From assembly GCA_023053545.1 (NCBI GenBank), contig JAKZAN010000062.1, positions 124,001-188,000 on the forward strand: 64,000 bases of DNA, in the 5' to 3' direction. The translations under genes were made by a program, and so were the position numbers. Each line of letters begins with the position of its first letter. The first letter of the stretch is position 1. This DNA comes from Lepidurus packardi. Its lineage: Eukaryota; Arthropoda; Branchiopoda; Notostraca; Triopsidae. This document shows, piece by piece, positions 1 through 7,846 of the stretch. The notes beneath the pieces are model-generated. The model ran no database searches. It was given only the letters and a program-made list of their open reading frames with translations, and had not been told where the DNA came from.

Positions 1-992
1 GCAATAATGTCAAGCATTTCCTTGCCCTTTTGCAGTAAATAATCATACACTTTTTGCTCTTCTGTATCAAGTTCCACAAAAAGCTGCTTCTGAACTGGGT
101 TGATGCTTTTGATGTCCCAATTCAGCATGTAAATCAAATCAGCTGCTGACGACATCAAATTCGCCGATTGACTCTTGATAAGATCATTACATCCTTGGCT
201 GTATTTATCTGTGACCCGGCCTGGCACTGCAAACACATCGCGGTTGTAACCATTCGCCATGTTCGCTGTTATCAAGGAACCGCCCTTACTGGCAGACTCA
301 ATCACAATTGTTGCTTCCGACATGCCAGCGACGATGCGGTTTCGTTTTACGAAATTTTCTTTTTCAGGTCCAGATGAACTCCAAAATTCCGTTAGAAATC
401 CGCCATTGGTTTTCATCTTCGGCACATATTTTTTGTGGGGTTTCGGGTAAATTTGATTGAGTCCATGCGCCAATACACCAACTGTTTGTAGATTTAAGTC
501 CATTGCGGTCTCATGCGCTACAATATCGACGCCATAGGCAAATCCGCTAACAATAATTGGGTCTAGTAGCGCTAAGTCGGCAATCAATTGCTTGCAAAAT
601 TCGGCGCCATGTGGTGTCACTTGTCTGGTGCCGACGATGCTAATAATTTTACGGTTTTTCAGGGCAATTTCACCTTTTGAAAATAGCAAAATGGGCGAAT
701 CATTGCAGTGTTTGAGACGTTCTGGATAGTCCTCATTGCGAAAATCCACACATACTATGTCATTGTCGGTAATAAATCGCAATTCTGCCTCTGCCTTATT
801 AAAGATCGTTTTGTCTTGCAGGCTTTTCAACCGAACTTTGCCGATTCCATCGATGGATAGAATTTTTTTTTGTGGATTTTCGAAAATTGCAGCAGCCGAT
901 CCGCATTGGGAAATCAACTTTTTTGCAACAACATCGCCAATGCCATCAACTTTTTGCAAGGCTAATAAATGGAATAATTCTTCGTGGCTCAT
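1..992 (-). CDS. dprA: DNA-processing protein DprA, 3' end cut by window edge
   Basis: Translating the minus strand from the ATG at 992 gives about 330 codons with no stop before base 1. It begins with a helix-hairpin-helix-like stretch (LQKVDGIGDVVAKKL). The DprA/Smf Rossmann core follows: IVGTRQVTPHG, then SGFAYGVD (family SGxAxGxD), FVKRNRIVAG (family RNRIIxG) and GGSLITANMA. Family role: cytoplasmic loader of RecA onto incoming single-stranded DNA in natural transformation. Only the C-terminal winged-helix part is missing, because of the window edge. It is divergent from the SPOR gene, with about 100 bp between the starts. The core motifs make the call secure; competence in this organism is inferred from the family only. 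Confidence 0.93.
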   Translation of the reverse strand, partial: MSHEELFHLLALQKVDGIGDVVAKKLISQCGSAAAIFENPQKKILSIDGIGKVRLKSLQDKTIFNKAEAELRFITDNDIVCVDFRNEDYPERLKHCNDSPILLFSKGEIALKNRKIISIVGTRQVTPHGAEFCKQLIADLALLDPIIVSGFAYGVDIVAHETAMDLNLQTVGVLAHGLNQIYPKPHKKYVPKMKTNGGFLTEFWSSSGPEKENFVKRNRIVAGMSEATIVIESASKGGSLITANMANGYNRDVFAVPGRVTDKYSQGCNDLIKSQSANLMSSAADLIYMLNWDIKSINPVQKQLFVELDTEEQKVYDYLLQKGKEMLDII

Positions 993-1080
993 AAAAATAA
1001 TTGAAAGCGAAAAGTATGAAAATATTTGTGAATTGTTAATAAAAATTGTTGATAAAATTATATTCGTGTGTGACATTGTA

Positions 1081-1088
1081 TAACTTTG
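1081..1088 (+). promoter_or_regulatory. Bacteroidota -7 element (TAACTTTG)
   Basis: TAACTTTG matches TAnnTTTG exactly and ends 5 nt before the SPOR-gene ATG. If used, the transcript would be nearly leaderless. No well-spaced -33 TTTG was found. Confidence 0.4.
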
Positions 1089-1093
1089 CTCTC

Positions 1094-2023
1094 ATGAAGA
1101 CGGAACAATATATTGCAGCGCTATTATACCGACACCAATGCGTGATCGTACCTGGTTTTGGTGCGTTTCTTGCTGAAGTTAAATCGGCGCAATTAAACGA
1201 AAATACGCATGCATTTTATCCTCCAAAGAAGCAAATTACTTTTAACTCGATGTTGCGTCACAACGACGGACTGTTAGCAGGACATGCCGCTAAGGTTTTG
1301 GATTTATCCTATAATGAAGCAGTCGAATTAATCGAAAATGAAACAAATTTATGGAAAAACATGCTGAACACCAGCAGAAGTCTTCCATTAAAGAATATTG
1401 GCACGCTTCGGATGAGCGACGAAAACAACCTTTTGTTTGAGGCGTTCGATCAAGTTAATTATTTGCCTGAAGCTTTTGGTCTAAACTCATTTGTTTCGCC
1501 TTCTGTGAAGCGCGAAATGACTGCTGAAGAAGTTGTTGAAACGGTTGAAACAAGTGTTGTCGAAATGGCACCGCGCGTTCGACGTCCGTACCTAAAATAT
1601 GCAGCAATACTTGTGTTGGCATTAGGGGTTGGCGGCTCTTTTGGATATCGCGCATACGAACAGCAAATGGCAGAGGATGCGCTCGCTGTTAAAACTGAAG
1701 TGCAGAAAGAAGTACAAAACAAGATCCAAGAAGCAACTTTCTTTATCGAAAATCCAATTCCACCGGTAACACTAACAATCGCAGAAGAAAAGTTTCCTTA
1801 TCACATTGTAGCAGGTGCTTTTAGGCAAGAAACAAATGCCGAAAAAACATTTCAGGAATTAAGCAAAAGCGGGTTCAAAGCACGGCGATTACCGGCCAAT
1901 AAATTTGGACTATTTCCTGTGCTATATGGTAGTTTTGCTAGCTATTCTGAAGCCTATCAAGAAATGATAAAAATAAAAAAAACAGAAAACCCAGATGCGT
2001 GGTTGCTTATAAAAGAATTCTAA
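1094..2023 (+). CDS. HU-like N-terminal / SPOR domain protein
   Basis: 309 aa from ATG 1094 (MKTEQYIAALLYRHQ); an upstream in-frame TTG at 1046 is rejected because the -7 element lies between the two. Residues 1-130 resemble the CCDC81-like prokaryotic HU domains found at the N-terminus of Bacteroidota SPOR proteins (VPGFGAFLAE, NDGLLAGHAAKVLDLSY). A single membrane helix lies at about 157-176 (AAILVLALGVGGSFGY). A C-terminal SPOR domain follows from about 233 (YHIVAGAFRQETNAEKTFQEL). SPOR domains bind septal, denuded peptidoglycan, so the protein is probably an inner-membrane protein linking DNA or cytoplasm to the division site; that is family-level inference. A strong terminator follows directly. 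Confidence 0.85.
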   Translation: MKTEQYIAALLYRHQCVIVPGFGAFLAEVKSAQLNENTHAFYPPKKQITFNSMLRHNDGLLAGHAAKVLDLSYNEAVELIENETNLWKNMLNTSRSLPLKNIGTLRMSDENNLLFEAFDQVNYLPEAFGLNSFVSPSVKREMTAEEVVETVETSVVEMAPRVRRPYLKYAAILVLALGVGGSFGYRAYEQQMAEDALAVKTEVQKEVQNKIQEATFFIENPIPPVTLTIAEEKFPYHIVAGAFRQETNAEKTFQELSKSGFKARRLPANKFGLFPVLYGSFASYSEAYQEMIKIKKTENPDAWLLIKEF

Positions 2024-2027
2024 TTGG

Positions 2028-2054
2028 ATCCCGATTAACATCGGGATTTTTTTT
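2028..2054 (+). terminator. Rho-independent terminator after the SPOR gene
   Basis: Perfect 8-bp stem ATCCCGAT / ATCGGGAT with a 4-nt loop (TAAC), followed by a run of 7-8 T. It starts 5 nt after the SPOR stop codon. Confidence 0.9.
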
Positions 2055-2080
2055 GGCTAATATTTATGAGCGGTTATACT

Positions 2081-2088
2081 TAACTTTG
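2081..2088 (+). promoter_or_regulatory. -7 element for the thioesterase gene
   Basis: TAACTTTG fits TAnnTTTG and lies 19 nt before the ATG at 2107, just after the upstream terminator. The nearest TTTG is about 25 nt upstream, longer than the usual spacer. Confidence 0.55.
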
Positions 2089-2106
2089 CAAAAAAAATAA
2101 AAACTT

Positions 2107-2616
2107 ATGTCGCCAAAACACCCAGCAGAATCATTGACTATTTTGACAGATTTAGTTTTGCCTAGCGAAACAAATCCTTTAAATAATTTATTTGGCGGCG
2201 AGCTTTTAGCGCGTATGGATCGGGCTGCTAGTATTGCGGCAAGGCGACATTCGCGCAGGATTACTGTGACCGCGTCTGTGAACCACGTGGCTTTTAACCG
2301 TTCTATTCCGTTGGGAAGTGTGGTTACAATTGAAGCTAAAGTATCCAGAAGCTTTAAGAGTTCAATGGAAATCTTCATTGACGTTTGGCTGGAAGATCGT
2401 GAGTCAGGAATTAGAACCAAAGCAAACGAGGCGATCTACACTTTTGTAGCAGTTGATGACACTGGCCGACCAGTTGAAGTTGCGCCAATCGTACCGGAAA
2501 CAGAATTGGAACACCAACGTTTCGATGCTGCTTTGCGCCGGAAACAATTGAGCTTGGTTTTGGCTGGCAAGATGAAACCAGAAGAAGCAACTGAACTTAA
2601 GGCGTTGTTTACCTAG
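2107..2616 (+). CDS. Acyl-CoA thioesterase, hotdog fold
   Basis: 169 aa. The sequence has the hallmarks of the YciA/acyl-CoA hydrolase hotdog family: the early TNPLNNLFGGELLARMD block (active-site Asn and Asp, hotdog helix), then VNHVAFNRSIPLGSVVTIEA and an acidic strand with TKANEAIYTFVAVD. It is expected to hydrolyse fatty acyl-CoA to free acid and CoA in the cytoplasm; substrate length cannot be read from sequence. Length is normal for a single-domain member. It has its own -7 element and follows a terminator, so it is probably transcribed alone. It converges with the EnvC-like gene across 143 bp where I see no clear terminator. Confidence 0.88.
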   Translation: MSPKHPAESLTILTDLVLPSETNPLNNLFGGELLARMDRAASIAARRHSRRITVTASVNHVAFNRSIPLGSVVTIEAKVSRSFKSSMEIFIDVWLEDRESGIRTKANEAIYTFVAVDDTGRPVEVAPIVPETELEHQRFDAALRRKQLSLVLAGKMKPEEATELKALFT

Positions 2617-2759
2617 TGTTTGAAGCTAGGGAAATTGCCAAATTTACTTTATAAGAATGAGCAGGTGAAGCATTATTACCGCTGCTTACATGCCTTTTCA
2701 GTAAAGTAGCCCGAAAGCTAAAATTTTACTTTTATCGGTGTTGTTTAGCCAAGCAATAT

Positions 2760-4022
2760 TTACATCCCCAACAGCCATTCCTGCGGATTGGTGTATTTGG
2801 TGTTTTGGTATATTGTAAATTTAAGAACCGTATTCCCCGTGTCACCATTTGTCCTGATGGTTCCAATTCGCTCGTTAATTTTTACTTTGTCGCCTTTGCT
2901 TACGTTCACACCGCTCAAGTTTTGATAGACTGTGAAATAGTCACCATGCTGAATCACAACTGCTTTGTTTACTGGTGATAGCAACATGACGCTTGTTACC
3001 TCGCCGCCAAAAACAGCTTTGGCACTAGCGCCTGATTCAGTAGTGATCTCGATCCCGCTGTTGTGCACAATTAAAGATTTGTGAATGGGATGTGGCTGGT
3101 CGCCAAAACGCAATGTTACTGCGCCTTTTTCCACTGGCCAAGGCAAACGGCCTTTGTTTGAACGAAAGTTATCTGCCAACGCCTTACTTTCTGGTGTAAG
3201 CACAATTTTTGTTGATTCTACTGTAGCTTTTGTTGCAGCGGCGGTCACCTTTGTCGGATTTGCTTTGATGGCAGCAGCAGCAGCTTTCCTGTTGGCTTCA
3301 GCGATGGCATCACGCAAGAGCTTGTCTATTTGTCTGTCTAGCTGTCTGGATTCCTTTTCTTTTTTGGCAATTTCGCCTGCAATTGCTTTTTTATTTCTGC
3401 GAATTTCCTCGACAATTTTTTCTTGTTCTTTCCGTTCCTGTTCGAGTACTTCTTTTTCTTTTTGATTTTCGACGAGCAATTTTTGCTTAGCAGATTTTTG
3501 TACGTTCAATTTGTCATTGTACGTTAGTAATGCTTTGGATTTGTCTTGAATCTCTTCGCCTTGCATTTTGCGATAACTCGCATATTGTTTCATATACTGT
3601 GCACGCTTGTAGGCCTGCAGAAAGTTCTCAGAAGACAACAAAAACATGGCCCTACTTTGTTCTGAACGGCTTTTATAAGACTTTAAAATCATTTCGGCAT
3701 AATCTGATCGCAAGTCGTCTAACTCCCTGTTCAGTCGGTTAATTTGAACCTGATTCACATACATATCGTTGCTCAAAAGCTTTGTTTGCTTTTCTGTCGT
3801 GGCAATTAAAGATTCTTTTAGCTTGATCTTATTGGCTTGCAACATCAATTGTGTTGTGACCGATTTCTCTTTGGTTTTTACCGATTGCAGCAGTTGTTGA
3901 TTTTCCAAAATTTCCTTCTGAATTTCAGCTTTTCTGGCTTCCAATTTTTGCTGCTGAGTAGGCTGACACCAAACTAATGATGACGCAAACAATAAAATAA
4001 GGCTAAAGATGTGTTTTGGCAT
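2760..4022 (-). CDS. EnvC-like murein hydrolase activator, degenerate M23 domain
   Basis: 420 aa from ATG 4022; an upstream in-frame TTG at 4040 is rejected because MPKHIFSLILLFASSLVWCQ starts a clean signal peptide. Residues about 25-250 are a long Lys/Glu-rich coiled coil, then an Ala-rich linker (about 250-275) and a C-terminal LytM/M23-like domain. The metal ligands look lost: the HxxxD motif reads HNSGIEITTE, and the usual HxH strand reads YQNLSG. That pattern fits an EnvC/NlpD-type amidase activator rather than an enzyme. Last gene of the minus-strand group; it begins 20 nt after the DUF4292 stop. Role in septal peptidoglycan splitting is family inference. Confidence 0.88.
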   Translation of the reverse strand: MPKHIFSLILLFASSLVWCQPTQQQKLEARKAEIQKEILENQQLLQSVKTKEKSVTTQLMLQANKIKLKESLIATTEKQTKLLSNDMYVNQVQINRLNRELDDLRSDYAEMILKSYKSRSEQSRAMFLLSSENFLQAYKRAQYMKQYASYRKMQGEEIQDKSKALLTYNDKLNVQKSAKQKLLVENQKEKEVLEQERKEQEKIVEEIRRNKKAIAGEIAKKEKESRQLDRQIDKLLRDAIAEANRKAAAAAIKANPTKVTAAATKATVESTKIVLTPESKALADNFRSNKGRLPWPVEKGAVTLRFGDQPHPIHKSLIVHNSGIEITTESGASAKAVFGGEVTSVMLLSPVNKAVVIQHGDYFTVYQNLSGVNVSKGDKVKINERIGTIRTNGDTGNTVLKFTIYQNTKYTNPQEWLLGM

Positions 4023-4042
4023 GTTGCAAAATTTATGCAAAT

Positions 4043-4810
4043 CTAATCAATAAAAATTCTTTCATAGTCTTGCGGAACACTATATGGAAAAGAAAGTTCT
4101 TCGTTGAAGGTTGCGCTGCTGTATTCGATGTTGATGTTGGCCGTTCCTTTTGGCTGAATGGCTTCAATTATGATCTGCGCTGGCAAGGTCATCACCTGAT
4201 ATGGCTTGTGATTTGGATAACTCACCACCAATGATCGGTTCTTAGTTGGTTGCGCGATTCGCTCTCTTTTTACTAGCAAATTTTCGGCTTCAAAATAGAA
4301 TTCTTTTGAATTTCCGCTTTCTGTTGTAGTCAGTTTATAAAGCCCATCTTCGATTGACGATTTATACTTGCCTATTGTAAGATCGTCTAGCGCTTGCCCC
4401 ACCAGCAGATTTTGAAGTTTTCCAAAATCCAAATCGGTGCCAAGCCATTGGCTTAAACTGCTGAAATTACCTTCAAAATATTCGCCGTTTAGCTTTTCGT
4501 AGTATTTGACTTCCGTGGGCGTTATAAGTGCTTTTGCCATCGTAATGCCCAGAACGCGAATGCTTACTAGAATCTTCTGGTCTTTCTGTATTTTAATCTC
4601 TGCTGCAACATTCTGCGATTGTTTGTCGTCTTTGTATTTTGCATTCGCTTTGATGTAAACCGTCTTAAAATCGCGATTTGCTTTATAATGTTCCGCGATA
4701 ATTTTATCCGCTGACATTTTGTCTTTTGCCTCGCCTTCGCGAACAACAACTGATTTTGCTTTGCAAGAAAAAAACAATACACAAATTAATAACGCGGCTA
4801 TTTTTCTCAT
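4043..4810 (-). CDS. DUF4292 family lipoprotein
   Basis: 255 aa. It starts MRKIAALLICVLFFSCKAKS, a short signal with lipobox FFSC, so the mature protein is probably lipid-anchored at the Cys. The rest is beta-rich with the pattern of DUF4292, a LolA/LolB-like fold common in Bacteroidota (KVYIKANAKYKDD-type opening strands, later FYFEAENLLVKRERI). Its ATG overlaps the stop of the upstream TPR gene by 4 nt, so translation is probably coupled. Function is unknown; the fold and the TPR and EnvC-like neighbours suggest envelope assembly or lipoprotein handling. Confidence 0.82.
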   Translation of the reverse strand: MRKIAALLICVLFFSCKAKSVVVREGEAKDKMSADKIIAEHYKANRDFKTVYIKANAKYKDDKQSQNVAAEIKIQKDQKILVSIRVLGITMAKALITPTEVKYYEKLNGEYFEGNFSSLSQWLGTDLDFGKLQNLLVGQALDDLTIGKYKSSIEDGLYKLTTTESGNSKEFYFEAENLLVKRERIAQPTKNRSLVVSYPNHKPYQVMTLPAQIIIEAIQPKGTANINIEYSSATFNEELSFPYSVPQDYERIFID

Positions 4811-6159
4811 TTCTTTTTAATTTTTTGAAACAACATTTCCGCTTTTGAGAAATATTTTTCCTTGTTCTTATTGTCGCCTAAACCTTTATATGATTCACTT
4901 ATTTGCAGGTTAAAGTTGGCTTCTAATTTCAAATTGTCCACTACAAAATCCAGTCCAGCTTCTAACATATCAATTGCAGTTTTATAGTTGGTTAGCATAT
5001 TATTGGCCAAACCGCCGTAATAATAAAATTGTGGCTCTAACGGATAAACTTCGACAAGATTTTCTGCAGCCGATTTTAATTTTGCATATTGTAAGCTTTC
5101 GCTGTAAACATCCAACAGCAAAATAGTCGCTTCGACATCTTCAGGCACTTGTTTTAAGTGCATGTTGTAATATTTGCTGGCTTGTTCCCAATTTCCTTTT
5201 GTGTGGTAGAACTTGCCAATTTCTTTCGCGACTTGGACTGAATGATCATCTTTAAAATATGAAATTGCATGCTCCAAATCAGATTCGTATTTTGGCTTGT
5301 CTTTAGCAAATATTAGAAACTCGTTTAGAATTCGATGTTTAATCTTGCTGTCGATTCTTTTGCTAGACAAAACGGCGTTCATCGATTTCACGGCAGCTTC
5401 CGGGTTGTTGTTGCTCAGATTAAACTTGAACAAACTAACTTGTGCCCAGTCGGAAGTTGGGATTTCCTTTTCCAGTTTTTTGGCAATTTCGAGCGCTTTT
5501 TCCTCTTGATTGCTTTCAGAATATAAGAAGATTAATGCGACGTAATTTGCTTCTTCTTTCGGATTTTTCTTGATTTGCTCAATTAAATTTGCCTTTTCTG
5601 GCCCTTGAAATTTTTCGTCTCTTAAGATTTGTGCTTTGTAATTTTCCCTGATTTCCGACTTTCCAACATTGTCATTCAGCTCATTGATGAGCGTTAGCGC
5701 CTTGTCGAATTGTTTGGTTGTCATGTAGAGTGAAGTCAAATCTTCTTTGTATTCTTTCTTGAATTCCACCAGTTTTGTGACGATGACGATTGCCTGATTG
5801 AAATCGCGTGTTTCATAGCACACGTCATACATTCCGACCCACGCCCACTTGTTTTTCGGGTCAAGTTGCGTGCACTTTTCGAAGGCTTCGTATGCTTTCT
5901 TATGGTTTTTTTGAAGCAGTAGATTTTTACCCAATTCGAAATGCACCACAGGATTGTTTGGCTCTAATTTCAAACATTTTTCGAGCGCAGCAATGGCACG
6001 GTCATAATTTTCGATGCCTTTCTGCGTCAGTGATTCATAGAATGAATCTTGAAATTGGTCAGTTGCTGCTGCAATATCCTCCGGCTCCGTTTGGGCGTAA
6101 GAAGCCATCGGGATTATGAATCCAGTTATTAGAAGCAGTAAAAAGACCTTTTTTTTCAT
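4807..6159 (-). CDS. Periplasmic tetratricopeptide repeat protein
   Basis: 450 aa with an N-terminal signal peptide (MKKKVFLLLLITGFIIPMASYAQ). At least eight TPR-like helix pairs can be read, for example YDRAIAALEKCLKLEPNNPV, HKKAYEAFEKCTQLDPKNKW, KALTLINELNDN and QASKYYNMHLKQVPEDVEA. TPR arrays are protein-binding scaffolds; no enzyme domain is visible. It lies 6 nt downstream of the nucleotidyltransferase gene and overlaps the lipoprotein gene by 4 nt, so it belongs to the same transcript. The TPR/DUF4292/M23 order is a recurring Bacteroidota arrangement and suggests a shared envelope role, but partners are not known. Confidence 0.85.
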   Translation of the reverse strand: MKKKVFLLLLITGFIIPMASYAQTEPEDIAAATDQFQDSFYESLTQKGIENYDRAIAALEKCLKLEPNNPVVHFELGKNLLLQKNHKKAYEAFEKCTQLDPKNKWAWVGMYDVCYETRDFNQAIVIVTKLVEFKKEYKEDLTSLYMTTKQFDKALTLINELNDNVGKSEIRENYKAQILRDEKFQGPEKANLIEQIKKNPKEEANYVALIFLYSESNQEEKALEIAKKLEKEIPTSDWAQVSLFKFNLSNNNPEAAVKSMNAVLSSKRIDSKIKHRILNEFLIFAKDKPKYESDLEHAISYFKDDHSVQVAKEIGKFYHTKGNWEQASKYYNMHLKQVPEDVEATILLLDVYSESLQYAKLKSAAENLVEVYPLEPQFYYYGGLANNMLTNYKTAIDMLEAGLDFVVDNLKLEANFNLQISESYKGLGDNKNKEKYFSKAEMLFQKIKKK

Positions 6160-6165
6160 GTTAAA

Positions 6166-7176
6166 TTATTCCAATACCGAATAATCACCAATGCTGATGC
6201 TCGTGAAATTTCCGTCGAATGCGGCGTGACTTCCGATCATGGCATTGTCTAAGTTGGCATTTTTTATTTTCGATTGATTTTGAACCAAGCTGTTTTTTAT
6301 GATCGAATCCTCGACTACGCATCCTTTTCCAAGTGATACATTAGGCCCGACGGTTGCATTTCTGATGACCACATCTTCGCCAATGAAACACGGTCTGATG
6401 ATGGTTGCATTTTCGGCGATTACGTTATCTGCAATCAGGTTTTCGCCGTCTTGGTGCAAGAAATTCAGCAAACGCGAGTTGGTTTCAACTGTTACGTTTT
6501 TATTGCCGCAGTCCATCCATTCGTCGACTTTTCCTGGCACGAAACGCATGCCCTTTTGCTTCATGTTTTCCAAAGCGTCTGTGAGTTGGTATTCGCCTCC
6601 TTTAACAACATTATTATCCAATAAATATTGCAATTCGCTTCGCAATGTTTCGCCACTTTTGAAATAATAGATGCCGATAATCGCCAAATCAGAAACGTAC
6701 TCCGTTGGTTTTTCGACAAAATCGGTGATTTCGTTTTTATCGTTTAATTGCACCACGCCAAAGGCTGATGGATCGGCTACTTGTTTCACCCAAATTACGC
6801 TGTCGGCTGTTGTGTCGAGCGTAAAATCGGCGCGGAATAATGTGTCGGCATACGCCACAACAACTGGTCCTGACATTGATTCTTGCGCGCACAAGATGGC
6901 GTGTGCTGTTCCCAAAGCTTCGTTCTGGTAGCAGATTGTGCCACGTGAACCCAATTTTTCGGCAATTGCGATTAGGTCTTTTTCGACTTGTTTGCCAAAA
7001 TCTTTGTGGATGATGAAGGCAATTTCTTCGATGTCTTGGTTGATTACCCCTGCGATATCTTCCACCAAACGGTGCACAATTGGTTTTCCTGCGATTGGTA
7101 TCAGCGGTTTTGGAACCGTTAACGTATGCGGGCGCAATCTTGAACCGCGGCCAGCCATTGGAACAATAATCTTCAT
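6166..7176 (-). CDS. Sugar-phosphate nucleotidyltransferase with C-terminal beta-helix
   Basis: 336 aa. The N-terminal GT-A pyrophosphorylase domain has MAGRGSRLRPHTLTVPKPLI (nucleotide-binding GxGSRxxP and catalytic Lys). VVAYADTLF supplies the metal Asp, and VEKP and WMDCGNK are typical of NDP-glucose or NDP-mannose pyrophosphorylases. From about residue 245 the hexapeptide-repeat pattern of a left-handed beta-helix begins (NVIAENATIIRPCFIGEDVVI). It makes an NDP-sugar from sugar-1-phosphate and NTP; the specific sugar is not decidable here (glucose-1-P thymidylyl- or uridylyltransferase types are both possible). A TATATTTG element lies about 46 nt upstream. It is a different protein from RfbA at 62 kb. 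Confidence 0.88.
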   Translation of the reverse strand: MKIIVPMAGRGSRLRPHTLTVPKPLIPIAGKPIVHRLVEDIAGVINQDIEEIAFIIHKDFGKQVEKDLIAIAEKLGSRGTICYQNEALGTAHAILCAQESMSGPVVVAYADTLFRADFTLDTTADSVIWVKQVADPSAFGVVQLNDKNEITDFVEKPTEYVSDLAIIGIYYFKSGETLRSELQYLLDNNVVKGGEYQLTDALENMKQKGMRFVPGKVDEWMDCGNKNVTVETNSRLLNFLHQDGENLIADNVIAENATIIRPCFIGEDVVIRNATVGPNVSLGKGCVVEDSIIKNSLVQNQSKIKNANLDNAMIGSHAAFDGNFTSISIGDYSVLE

Positions 7177-7221
7177 ATTTTATTTTGGTGGCAATGCAAA
7201 CTGCCAATTAATTAGTATTTA

Positions 7222-7229
7222 CAAATATA
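7222..7229 (-). promoter_or_regulatory. -7 element upstream of the nucleotidyltransferase
   Basis: On the minus strand TATATTTG fits TAnnTTTG, 46 nt before the ATG at 7176. It suggests a second promoter inside the minus-strand group. No good -33 box was found. Confidence 0.4.
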
Positions 7230-7274
7230 GCAACCTCTTTGTTTTTGAGCGGGTTTCGGATTGCTAAAATAATG

Positions 7275-7709
7275 CTATTTTACGCCTGTGCTGCCAAATC
7301 CGCCTTCGCCTCTTTCCGTAGACGATAATTCCTGAACCGGAATCCACTCAGCGCGTTCATGTTTTGCGATGATGAGTTGCGCAATCCGTTCGCCGTTTTC
7401 GATGGTGAATGGCACATTTGAAAGGTTTACGAGGATGACACCCACTTCACCGCGGTAATCGGCGTCGATTGTGCCTGGCGCGTTCAGCACAGTTACGCCA
7501 TTTTTTGCAGCCAATCCGCTTCGTGGTCGCACTTGCGCTTCGAAACCAATGGGCAATTCGAGGAACAAACCTGTTTTGACGATTGTTCTTTCCAATGGTT
7601 GCAATGTGATTGCTTCTGTGATATTAGCCCGCAGGTCCATTCCAGCCGAAGCGTTTGTTTCGTAGTTTGGTAGCTCGTGCGCTGATTTGTTGATGATTTT
7701 AATGTTCAT
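7275..7709 (-). CDS. dut: dUTP diphosphatase
   Basis: 144 aa, normal for a trimeric dUTPase. All five motifs are present: SAGMDLRA (1), [12 protein letters not shown] (2), [14 protein letters not shown] (3, with the catalytic Asp), GERIAQLII (4) and the C-terminal lid [10 protein letters not shown] (5). It hydrolyses dUTP to dUMP and pyrophosphate, which keeps uracil out of DNA and supplies dTMP synthesis. It sits between the flippase and the nucleotidyltransferase genes on the same strand, with a hairpin repeat element immediately upstream. Confidence 0.97.
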   Translation of the reverse strand: MNIKIINKSAHELPNYETNASAGMDLRANITEAITLQPLERTIVKTGLFLELPIGFEAQVRPRSGLAAKNGVTVLNAPGTIDADYRGEVGVILVNLSNVPFTIENGERIAQLIIAKHERAEWIPVQELSSTERGEGGFGSTGVK

Positions 7710-7742
7710 TTTTTATGCTATTAAATTTCTTGATTTGTTAGA

Positions 7743-7846
7743 TGCCCTAGCCCGGATAGCAGTGGAAATCCTTTTTTGCCAACTGGTAATTTTCTGTTTT
7801 ACAGTGCTGTTGTGGCAAAAAAGATTGCAACGAATAGCCGGATTAG
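7743..7846. repeat. Dispersed hairpin repeat, copy A
   Basis: Core arms TTTTTTGCCA (7772-7781) and TGGCAAAAAA (7813-7822) are exact inverted repeats. The pairing extends outward as AATC / GATT with one bulged C. The left flank carries GGATAGCAGTGGAAA (7754-7768). The element fills the gap between dut and the flippase gene and overlaps the flippase stop codon. The architecture (ATCC, T6GC, loop, GCA6, GAT) recurs inverted at 25.3 kb, and the left-flank motif recurs at 21.8 kb. It could act as a transcript-processing or termination hairpin; this is inferred. Confidence 0.7.

Noticed and set aside
168..450. Short plus-strand open frames over the dprA region
   Set aside because: They lie on the strand opposite to dprA, whose conserved motifs are clear; they are shadows.
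1046..1093. TTG-initiated extension of the SPOR protein
   Set aside because: The -7 element lies inside it and the ATG at 1094 starts the conserved HU-like domain.
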